42,058 nt of DNA from Fragilaria crotonensis (lineage: Eukaryota > Bacillariophyta > Fragilariophyceae > Fragilariales > Fragilariaceae): the NCBI GenBank assembly GCA_022925895.1, contig JAKSYS010000559.1:1-42058 (forward strand), given 5' to 3'. The position numbers were made by a program, and so were the translations under genes. Shown one piece after another: positions 11,121-18,843 of this stretch. Within the stretch, counting starts at the first letter, position 1. Each line of letters begins with the position of its first letter. The notes beneath the pieces are model-generated. The model saw only the letters and a list, made by a program, of their open reading frames with translations, was not told where the DNA came from and did no database searches.

Positions 11121-12968
11121 TCAGACATTGGGGTCTGCTCCCGAACTGGGGAGAAGATTGGCTGATGAACTGGGGAGATCGGGTAGCTGGGACCTTGCGT
11201 GGCGTCTCTTCCTTGGCTTGTGAGCTGGAGTGTGGACGGCGTTGCAGAGGTGAAGTTCTGATGTCTGGCGTTGGAGGAGACTGGAGAGACCGAGGATCGA
11301 TAGACTGCTCCTCGCTTGAGACATCATGGGAGTTGGAGGCCTTGGAGTGAGCAATGGAGAGCTTGGCAATGGCTGTGGAACAGTTGGTGTCCTGGGTGGA
11401 GCCTCAGCCAAGGGAGGAACTGGGAGTTGTTCAATTGCAACAGCTTCATCCATGGAGGCAGCAACTCTTGTTTGGTTCTCATTGATGGCTTCTGTAGCTT
11501 GGGAGTCCATTCGCGCTTCCTCTGTAGCATCATTGTCGTCGTCGTCATCGAATGGGAACTGATATCTTGAGTCGCCAAACAAACGGGCCCAACGCGTTGT
11601 ATTAAAATCCGGGAGGGCATCCACATTAGTAGCCACCGTTGCAAACCAATCGTCAAACACAATGTGATATTGGGAGTGATGTACCCTGTCTCTGGATTCA
11701 AAACCAAGGGGACTGTGCTTGCATGCTTCTTGAGAGCCCCATGTTGACGCAGCGGATGGACCGAGGCTTCCAGCGAGGCAGCTTCTTTCCATCTGCAATG
11801 GTTTCTCAAGAGCATACACAGGACATCCCCACACATGCAGATCATGATACTTCCTTTGCTCCCATCTGGACTTAGTGAAGACATCACTTGGACAGAGACC
11901 TGTTGCCAAATCAGGAACATGGTTGTGGAGAAAGATAGCATGGGAGACTGCCATTGGCCAAAGTGTTGCATCAGCCACATCTGGCCAATGTACCGCTGAA
12001 TGGAGCATCATTGTCCGAGCGATCGACATGATCGTTTGGATTGCCCTCTCAGCATGGCCATTGTGATGGTGAGCTCCAACTCCAGCAAACTTGACGACTT
12101 GCTTCAGAGTTCCAAGGTGCTCAGTGAACTTAGCTGAGGTGAAGCTCCCACCATTGTCAGAGAGATAGGATTGTGGAATGACTCCACTGTCCCTTGCCAT
12201 CAACTCAAAGTTCTGCTTGGCCTTCAGAGTCTCATGAGTGTTCAGATGCTTCTGAAACTCAACATGCACAAAGTTGGAAGCATGATCAATGAAGAGGCAG
12301 CCACCAGCAAACATGTCTGAGTTCAAGCTCCTTCCAGCTGAAGAGAAGAGCCTTCCCTTTGTTCCACAAATGAAGTGATCAATGGAGACTTGTTGTCCAG
12401 GGAGCAAGTTGTCTGCCTTGAGAACTCCAGCTCGATCCTTGATAACAGTTGTGATCTTGGCAGGAGCTGGTCGCTGATGTTGCTTCCCATATTGGCATGC
12501 GGCACACTTGGGAGGGTTGACAATTCGGCAAGCAGCAGTATGGAGTGATCGATGCGACTCACTCCGACTCAGGACTCCAGTTCGCATGATGAATTGGATC
12601 TTGCGAAAGGAAAGGTGTCCAAGGCGGTGGTGCCACCTTAATAACTCCTTCTCAGCTTCAGTCAAGTTGAGGTTGCTCTCATGAACAGTGTTGAGAGTAA
12701 TGTTGAGAGCTGCAACTGCCTTGGGAGTATCTGAGCTGCGGTGTGCATCAGAGGTAGGCAAGTTGTTGTCAGGGTTGACTCTTGCAATGAGTTGCCCTCT
12801 GGCTTCATCAGAGGTGCCACTCAAGGTCAGTTGATGAGCTTCAATGGTGATGGTCTCTCCAGGGTAAGCTTGGAGCAAGCTTGTGGTGGATAGGAGCCTG
12901 ACCTTGATGCAAGACACCAAGTATGCTGGGACCTTGAGCATCCTTAGGTTGCCCAGAGTATCTTGCAT
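11121..12968 (-). CDS. copia integrase region of pol
   Basis: A 615-residue open frame, read as part of a polyprotein. Residues 112-119 (WHHRLGHL) plus C155 and C158 form the HHCC zinc-binding N-terminal domain. The catalytic triad is D197 (SIDHF), D271 (LSDNGGSF) and E307 (GHAERAI), with 35 residues between the last two, as in retroviral-type integrases. A C-terminal region has an Asp-rich run and a long Pro/Ser/Thr-rich tail before reverse transcriptase. Around 11690-11790 the frame leaves and re-enters: another frame there spells KKHASTVPLVLNPETGYITP, while the open frame reads unrelated residues. So two compensating indels are likely. The upstream protease overlaps by a few bases in another frame. 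Confidence 0.9.
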   Translation of the reverse strand: MQDTLGNLRMLKVPAYLVSCIKVRLLSTTSLLQAYPGETITIEAHQLTLSGTSDEARGQLIARVNPDNNLPTSDAHRSSDTPKAVAALNITLNTVHESNLNLTEAEKELLRWHHRLGHLSFRKIQFIMRTGVLSRSESHRSLHTAACRIVNPPKCAACQYGKQHQRPAPAKITTVIKDRAGVLKADNLLPGQQVSIDHFICGTKGRLFSSAGRSLNSDMFAGGCLFIDHASNFVHVEFQKHLNTHETLKAKQNFELMARDSGVIPQSYLSDNGGSFTSAKFTEHLGTLKQVVKFAGVGAHHHNGHAERAIQTIMSIARTMMLHSAVHWPDVADATLWPMAVSHAIFLHNHVPDLATGLCPSDVFTKSRWEQRKYHDLHVWGCPVYALEKPLQMERSCLAGSLGPSAASTWGSQEACKHSPLGFESRDRVHHSQYHIVFDDWFATVATNVDALPDFNTTRWARLFGDSRYQFPFDDDDDNDATEEARMDSQATEAINENQTRVAASMDEAVAIEQLPVPPLAEAPPRTPTVPQPLPSSPLLTPRPPTPMMSQARSSLSILGLSSLLQRQTSELHLCNAVHTPAHKPRKRRHARSQLPDLPSSSANLLPSSGADPNV

Positions 12969-13435
12969 TGCCCACAGAACATGACCTTGGCCTTCAATCC
13001 TGAGTCCCTTTGCAATGCCCTGCAGTTGAGTGATAGGGCCAGGGTGTTGATGGGTCCAACAAAGTCCTTGCGGTCAGGAGTGATCGAGATGCTTGCACCA
13101 GAGTCCCAAATGACAGGAAACGTTGAAGCCTTGGGAAGGGATTCGCGGAAGCGGTCGGTTGACTGGAGAGCCATGCGAAGGATTGTGGAGTAGTTGCCGT
13201 TTGGAAACTTAGCCATGTTCACTTGCATTGCCATCTTGCGAGCAGCTTGAAGTTGCTTGGAGGTCCACTGATGGTTCCCTAGGCCTTGGAAGCCAATGGG
13301 AGAGACGGGGCGATAGACGCCGTTGGACTTGGGAAGCCTGCGAGCGCGGCGTCGCTGCTGGCGAAGCGGAGCGTCGAGGTAGGCGTCGTTGACATCGCAG
13401 TGGTTGATCCTTGGCCCTTCCTCTTGCGTCGACAA
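12944..13435 (-). CDS. copia aspartic protease region
   Basis: An open frame with the retropepsin signature W-D111-S-G-A-S-I at about 13103-13105, followed by a typical ITPDRKDF segment. The enzyme would cleave the gag-pol polyprotein. It overlaps the integrase frame near 12944-12968 in a different frame, which in a working element would need to be continuous; this is one more frameshift. Upstream residues (QAARKMAMQVNMAKF) are of unknown role. Confidence 0.8.
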   Translation of the reverse strand: MSTQEEGPRINHCDVNDAYLDAPLRQQRRRARRLPKSNGVYRPVSPIGFQGLGNHQWTSKQLQAARKMAMQVNMAKFPNGNYSTILRMALQSTDRFRESLPKASTFPVIWDSGASISITPDRKDFVGPINTLALSLNCRALQRDSGLKAKVMFCGQCKILWAT

Positions 13436-14070
13436 ATCCGATGGCGAGCGGGATGTGTTACGGAGCTTAAAGGTTCAGTTGGCCCATGGACGATTGTATC
13501 GTTGCAGTGGCGGCAGGTCCAGTGAGTTGATCGCGGAATGGAGCGCTTGAGCGAGTCGACACGCTGAAGGAGAGTTGCAACCTTGGAGTGAAGGTCGTTC
13601 AACTGCACTTGCTGCTGTTGTTCAACCAACGTTGGTGCATTCCTCCGAATGTAGCGTCCCATGGATCGCAAGTTAATGGGGTACCTGCGATGCAGTCCAT
13701 GGGAGCGAATACTTCCGGCTTGGGAACATTCGCGCGTCGTGTGACCTTGCGATTGTGTTGCTTGAGAGCACGACGATGGCGGCGAGAAGGTAGCTCCTTA
13801 GGATCAGGCTCAGGCGATGTTGAGCTGGGCTTAGGAAGCCAGAACAGTACGACCATGGCCAGTAAGGCCCAAAGCAATGGAGCAATGAGCGCCTCCTGGT
13901 GAGCCTCCAAAATTGCGAGACGTGCGGGCGAACGACCATGACATGCGCTCGAAGGATTGCCATGACTTGGCTCCAATCGACGGCGTTAAAATGCGCCATG
14001 GCGAGTTGAATAATTTCCAGCGTGGAGGTCCACATAGTTTTTGCAAACGGGACTGAAAATATTGCCATCA
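13436..14070 (-). pseudogene. Extra gag-protease linker: membrane-like helix, coiled coil, CxxC
   Basis: Between the gag zinc-binding part and the protease lies about 630 bp whose best pieces are in different frames. One reads LIAPLLWALLAMVVLFWLP, a membrane-helix-like run. It is followed by a basic stretch (PSRRHRRALKQHNRKVTRR), then a Gln-rich heptad-like piece (LVEQQQQVQLNDLHSKVATLL) and WTCRHCND. Such a module is not part of a standard copia polyprotein and helps explain the 8-kb length. Because the frames are broken, the order is inferred. Confidence 0.5.
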
Positions 14071-15795
14071 CGTAGGTGAGCAGTAGAACGAGTACGGGAG
14101 GATCCGGGTCACCATGGTGCGCAGGATAAAGAGCGCGTCAGTCACACTTGGGACGACCTCAACCGTGGTCCACACCGATGGATCGAAGGCAAGGGAGACA
14201 TTGTTGATTGCAGAACCAACACCTTGAGGGCCCTCAGAGCTCTTCTTGACGCCAGTGTGCGTTGCCGTTGCGTGCGTAGTGGTCCAACGCTTGCAGCTTG
14301 CGCACCAGTTGAAAGCCTTTCCGTTGGCTTGCTTGACTTGAGGTGCTCCAGATGGAGGAGGAGTAGACTTCCAGGACTTGACATCCTTTGGTCTTTCATT
14401 GCCATTCCCATTCCTGCCCTTGCCCTTGTTGTTCTCTGGGCATTCGCGCGACCAGTGTCCAGGCTTGTTGCACTTGTGACAGACTCCTTTCTTGGCAAGT
14501 CCAGCACCATTGTTGGAGGCCTTGGACTGGATGAGGTTGAGTACCTCAGCTCTGGTGATTGAGTCGCCATGTTTCCGAATGCAGCTGGTGGAGCCTTGGA
14601 GTCGCGAGTGTGACGTGCAGGTGGCCACTCCTTCCTGTCAAAGAGCGTCCTGTAGGCATCCTCTGCGTGAGCGCAGATGTCCTTGTAGGTCAGCTTGTTG
14701 ACTTGCATGTGAAGGTTGGCAGCTTCCTTGTCCTTGAATCCAATGTCCAAAAGAGCTTGCTCCAAGTTCTGCTTGACAGATCTCAGGGGAAGCGGAAGTC
14801 CTCATTGCCAGAACCACCAGCCAAAAGAAAGATCTTGAGCATGGCCAGAGTGAGGTTGTGGTCATACTGGCCAGCAGTTGTCAACTCATTTGCATCCTTA
14901 AAGTGAGCTGCCAATTGTTCAAGGTTCTCTCCAGAGTACTGACTTGGGAGCCTGGCCTTGATGATGGCCTTGAGATCTTCAAACCTCTCAATGGAGGTGG
15001 ACTGGATGGACTTGAGGAACTGGAGCCAAACAACTGGGAAGGAGTCAGAATCATCCAACTTCTCAGTCACCTTATTGCTTAGCTCAGTAGAGAGTGAAGC
15101 AAGCAAATAGGTCCTGGCTGCCATATCGTTGGTCCGGTCATACTTGTCGTAGCGTTGAACTTGAGCTTCCGCCAACAACTTTGCCGACTGGACCGTGTAC
15201 CTGGCGTGAGCCTTGATAACGTTAGTCATCTTGGCGTCGTCAGTTGGGTCCCTGAGGTAAGCAATGGAGTCCATCCCAGTGTCCTTGAGATGATCCCAGA
15301 CAACATTCTGGAAGCTGATCAAATCATCACTTGGCTTGAAGGAGATCTTGTGCCCAGTTCTCCTGAAGTTGTAGCCTTCTGGGCTGCAGAAACATAGACA
15401 GGGCGGAGCTGGTTGGGAGAGGTGTGCTCTAGGAGAGCAATGGAGCCATCCAAACCTGTCCAGGTGTGGTTGGGCTTTCCACCTGTCCAAGCAGACCATT
15501 CATCCTTGGTCACCAAAGTGATTCCCCAATGAGGGGAACAAGAGGCTTGAGCTTGAAGGAGCTGGGAGCTCCACTGGGGCAGTCATTGGAGTTGGGAACC
15601 CAAGACAGACTCTTCATCAGTAGCAAGAGTCCTGGCTTGAGCGATTGCCTCGGTGAGGCGAACGTCGACAGGATCGGAGATCTCGAATCCTTCTGGATTG
15701 CCGCGGCCTTCGACAGCAGTCCCGAGGATTCCAACAACAGGTTCGTCTGGAAGATTCGTCGGGGACGTAGAGCCTTCAGATGGTGGAACCGACAT
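14071..15795 (-). pseudogene. copia gag with zinc knuckle, frameshifted
   Basis: The capsid and nucleocapsid part of the element. A start at 15795 (MSVPPSEGSTSPTNLP) opens an acidic N terminus. After frame changes near 15583 and 15500 comes the main helical gag body, about 15500-14783 (SFQNVVWDHLKDTGMDSIAY, then ERFEDLKAIIKARLPSQYSG). Next come LTYKDICAHAEDAYRTLF and a CCHC knuckle, C-HKC-NKPGH-WSREC, at about 14450-14490. A second metal-site-like motif, WCASCKRWTTTHATATH, follows at about 14280-14310, common in diatom and other stramenopile copia gags. The gag would bind and package element RNA. At least four frameshifts break it. Confidence 0.85.
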
Positions 15796-16035
15796 GATGA
15801 TTGGAGTCTTGGCTTGGAAAGCAGATCTTCAACCACTCAACAGATTGCTGACTGCGTACTGAGTTGGCAGAGAGCAATGAATCAGCCTAGTCTTGGGAAG
15901 ACGTGGGGCTGTCGCAGGATCGCCGGAGGAGACCTGCCTTGACGCGGAGCGTGACTTCCTTGAAAGGAACTTGAAACGAGCTTGCCGGAGAGGAAAGTGC
16001 GTTAGAGGGTAAGTCTTATTATTGGGCAAATAACC

Positions 16036-16625
16036 AGTCGAAGTACACGGCGTGATCAAGGCTGCGTACTAGTTCGTAGAAATCCGGGTTCGGTCAAACG
16101 TAGAGTTTTAATTCTAGAGTTGTTTAACTTATGCTTATTTCTAGGTTTCACTTTGAAGGAACCAATTCAATCCAGGACCGATTGAATCTTGCCGATCTAC
16201 TTTCGCGAAGTTAGAGGGTTGTGGGAGTGAACATTCAAAGCCTTCATCCCACTGATAAAGGCATTGAAATGTCAGCACCAACTCCGCCTTCACGAGCGAA
16301 TTGACGAAAGTCGATCGCAACAACTGTTGCAACATGGCCAGACTTAGCCAACATGATGAAGGACACATGTTGGAAATTAGATAGCACATGGAGTGAAATT
16401 GCAGTTGAATTGCCCAGGGTAATGTGGACAAATTGTTGTTGTAGAAAAGGAGGTTATGAGGGCGGAAAGCAGTCCGGGACAACTGTAGTTTTCGTACTGG
16501 CATTCGCCGTATACAGTTGGCGTGAGAATCTTCGTATCCAAAGCCGGATGGGACTCAGCTGGCGGGGACGAAATTTCAACGTCAATAACGGCACAATAAC
16601 AGCTGTCAGCTGCTGTACCTTGACT
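16036..16625 (-). repeat. 5' LTR of the copia element
   Basis: 590 bp, the promoter-bearing LTR for this minus-strand element. Its outer edge is at 16625, followed by the GTACT duplication. Transcription would start inside it and run leftwards, away from the PsbQ-like gene. Confidence 0.95.
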
Positions 16626-16630
16626 GTACT
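16626..16630. repeat. Target site duplication GTACT (right)
   Basis: Matches 8568-8572 and lies directly next to the LTR end, so the element boundary is exact on both sides. Confidence 0.9.
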
Positions 16631-16701
16631 CCGGCTATAGTACAGTATGAATGTACTTGTGGAAAGCCAGAAAGAGTTGAACATTGCCATAGTGCCATCA
16701 C

Positions 16702-17418
16702 ATGACATCACATCAAATCACCATGATGCTCTCCGTGCTTCTGCTGCTGCTGTTACCGCAAGTGGCCGTCGTTTCTGCCTTTCATGTGGCTTCTCACAGT
16801 CGCAGTCACAGTCACTGTCAAAGGACACAATCCTTGACATCAATTGAAATGGCAGCGTCAAGAAATGGTCGAAGAGAATTTCTAGTTGTGACAACTGCGA
16901 CAACAGCATCCGCAATGGCAACGACTACATCGTCATCGCTTTCGCTATCCTTCTTGTTGTATCCCACGGCTGCAGTTCATGCGGCGCCTGCGGAAACTTC
17001 AGTTACATCTCTCTCGGACTTGCTAGTACTCATTACGGAAGCACGATCCCAACTAAATGGTATCCCCAAATTGATCGAGACAGAGAAATGGGATTCAGTA
17101 CGGGCCATTCTCATCAAACCACCTCTATCGGATTGCTGGGCCAAAACGGCACGACCGTTACTACCACAGTACGCGGAAGCTATTGGGAATGCCAATGGTG
17201 ATGAATTGGCAGCATTAGAAGCCAAGGAGGAACTTTCGTCTCATTTGAGGTATTTGGATATGGCAGTCTACAACAACAACTTTAATCCAATCAAGAGTGA
17301 AGGTACGAATGGGGCAAGCAAAGAATTAGTACGATCCTACTATGAAGACCCGACCAACGAATGGAAAGCGTCGGTTCAAGCATTTGATCAATTGATCCAG
17401 CTAGCTGCTGATAACTAA
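16702..17418 (+). CDS. PsbQ/Psb31-like thylakoid-lumen protein
   Basis: A 238-residue intact protein of the PsbQ four-helix type, extrinsic subunits of photosystem II that stabilise the oxygen-evolving complex in the lumen. The leader is stacked as expected for a diatom. Residues 8-26 form an ER signal peptide ending VVSA, followed by F27 at the plastid cleavage site. A Ser/His/Arg-rich transit stretch comes next. Then a second, lumen-targeting signal has a twin arginine, R57-R58, before a hydrophobic run and ends AVHA/APA at 94. Mature residues about 100-238 show the family pattern LSDLLVLITEARSQLNGIP, then KWDSVRAILIKPP. M8 or M9 could also serve as start. Whether it is PsbQ' or the related diatom Psb31 cannot be settled by eye. 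The copia element ends 76 bp upstream, so its native promoter has been displaced or shortened. Confidence 0.82.
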   Translation: MTSHQITMMLSVLLLLLLPQVAVVSAFHVASHSRSHSHCQRTQSLTSIEMAASRNGRREFLVVTTATTASAMATTTSSSLSLSFLLYPTAAVHAAPAETSVTSLSDLLVLITEARSQLNGIPKLIETEKWDSVRAILIKPPLSDCWAKTARPLLPQYAEAIGNANGDELAALEAKEELSSHLRYLDMAVYNNNFNPIKSEGTNGASKELVRSYYEDPTNEWKASVQAFDQLIQLAADN

Positions 17419-17770
17419 TTTGCTATGAGTGTATGGTTATCCTTTTATTGTAGCTGAAAGCATAATACTCAATTCCATTGACGCTTGTGCTCACAAGTTC
17501 ATTTGTCTCAGGGAACCTCCCAATAGCCTTTTTGCGGCGCGTTACCGTTTTGACGCTTCGATGAACGTTTCATTACCAACCATGATTATTACTGATTCGG
17601 ACATGGTGACATGGATGATTGGTCATGGTCTCGGAATGACCTAGTGTCCTCCACGTTGCGGCACATTTGGATATGATGGATGCAATGTACGATACACCTC
17701 CTTTCGCATTCAGTGCTCCAAGTTAACACCTCTCATTCGTCTTTATATCCCAACGATTGGATTGGACAAA
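17419..17770. other. Convergent intergenic region
   Basis: The 3' ends of the PsbQ-like gene and the minus-strand membrane-protein gene face each other here. No further gene or strong terminator hairpin is visible. Confidence 0.45.
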
Positions 17771-18435
17771 CTACTGCCTCGTCGTCGTCGTTGTCGTTGA
17801 AAAATGTGACAATCTCAAATCTCGAACATGATCTGCCGACGGCGGTGAGGTGATGGATTCCAAAAAGTCCAGAGGCAGCACCGTCGTGTGTGGTAAAAAG
17901 TACGATTCCTCCTCCACCACCTTCCTCTTGACATTCAAATACACCAACGAGAAGGGACCGTACAGAGTACCATAATAAATCGGCCAATTCAACCAATCGA
18001 GTGGTATCCGTAAATGTTCACAAAAACTAATGACAAACATGAATCCACACGATATCAAAACGGCCAGAAAGGGATAGATGGGTAGTAGTTTGAGGAATTC
18101 CATTCCCACTCGAGTCGCGAATCGGTGCGGTGTCAGTGGTCGTGTTGTTGTCACGTGTCGTAGACAATCCACGTACAAGACGACCGTGTAGAGGATTGCC
18201 GCCAGTACAATCTTGGGAGCATGGAGTAGACTTTCGAAAATACCATTGAACAGCAACGCTGCTCCACCAGACGATCGACAACATTAATGAGAATTACCAA
18301 CCCGACAATGAGTTGATTGGTCCGTGAGGTTAGAAATGCCTTGAACGAGAATCCACTTTTCGACGATGAAGCAATGCTGTATTCAGTAGCAATGTAAGTG
18401 ATCAGGAGGGCATTGGAAACTTCCGAGAAGGGCAT
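17771..18435 (-). CDS. Unrecognised multi-span membrane protein, one frameshift
   Basis: Two frames join into one 221-residue membrane protein if one G is added to the GG near 18274, giving LVGAALLFNGIF in place of a frame exit. I do not recognise the family. Visible: an N-terminal MPFSEVSNALLITYIATEYS, a hydrophobic span LIVGLVILINVVDRLVGAAL, a second VLAAILYTVVLYVDCL, a third LPIYPFLAVLISCGFMFVIS and a short WLNWPIYYGTLYGPFSLVY. A charged region VKRKVVEEES and a Ser/Thr-rich tail follow. At least four hydrophobic segments are clear. The gene faces away from the hAT element, whose left end lies 245 bp upstream of this start. Confidence 0.65.
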
Positions 18436-18680
18436 TGCACACTACGTATGCGACAACAAACGCGATGAGTTGGAGCGCACATGTGCAAGTTCAGTCTTGT
18501 CGAATGCCTGTCGAATGTGTCGATCTACTGTAGAATTTCGATTTCTCGAATCTGTACTGGAGTACTAGCTACGGTAGTATTGCAATCTACTCAGCAGCTC
18601 CGTTCATAGAACTGTACTGGAGTACTTCTTACGCCCGTCCATCAACCGCCATCTGGCAACTTCAACCAGAGAATGATTGC
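18436..18680. promoter_or_regulatory. Promoter-side spacer with ACTGGAGTACT repeats
   Basis: This 245-bp stretch carries two copies of CTGTACTGGAGTACT (about 18551 and 18611). It lies upstream of the minus-strand membrane gene. Before the hAT insertion it would have been part of a spacer of about 300 bp shared with the plus-strand gene now at 22625. The shared-promoter role is inference. Confidence 0.4.
18673..18680. repeat. 8-bp target duplication ATGATTGC (left)
   Basis: Identical to 22558-22565 and directly next to the left TIR. Eight bases is the hallmark length for hAT insertions. Confidence 0.95.
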
Positions 18681-18702
18681 CAGGGGTGTCCTATTTAAGG
18701 CG
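18681..18702 (+). repeat. hAT left terminal inverted repeat
   Basis: Begins CAGGGGTGTCCTATTTAAGG and matches the reverse complement of 22536-22557 without mismatch over 22 bp. Confidence 0.95.
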
Positions 18703-18843
18703 GGCGCCTTAATTTTGGGCCTAAGCGCCTTTTTGAAGCCTCAAAATCGCGCCTTAAATAAGACCCTGTAGATTCTACGCTACAAACATAGGAGCAAGTG
18801 GAATTGTACGACGAGTTGTCTCGTATGTTTGTACTAGTGCTCG

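Larger units (their letters stand above)
8573..16625 (-). mobile_element. Complete Ty1/copia LTR retrotransposon (CoDi-like)
   Basis: An 8053-bp element transcribed right to left. It is bounded by near-identical LTRs and by a 5-bp target duplication, GTACT at 8568-8572 and 16626-16630. A purine tract, TGAGAGGGAG on the minus strand, abuts the 3' LTR at 9164-9173 and confirms that boundary. The order gag, protease, integrase, reverse transcriptase, RNase H is that of Ty1/copia. LTR ends are AGTC...GACT rather than TG...CA. No standard initiator-tRNA primer site is visible after the 5' LTR. The two LTRs differ by about 7-9 substitutions and two small indels in 590 bp, so the insertion is fairly young. 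All coding parts except most of integrase are cut by frameshifts, so this copy is unlikely to be autonomous as written. Confidence 0.95.

Noticed and set aside
10570-11223. 217-codon plus-strand frame
   Set aside because: It is the antisense of the copia pol region.
16021-16035. Primer binding site after the 5' LTR
   Set aside because: The bases next to the LTR on the minus strand (GGTTATTTGCCCAAT) do not match the usual initiator-tRNA site, so I do not call it.
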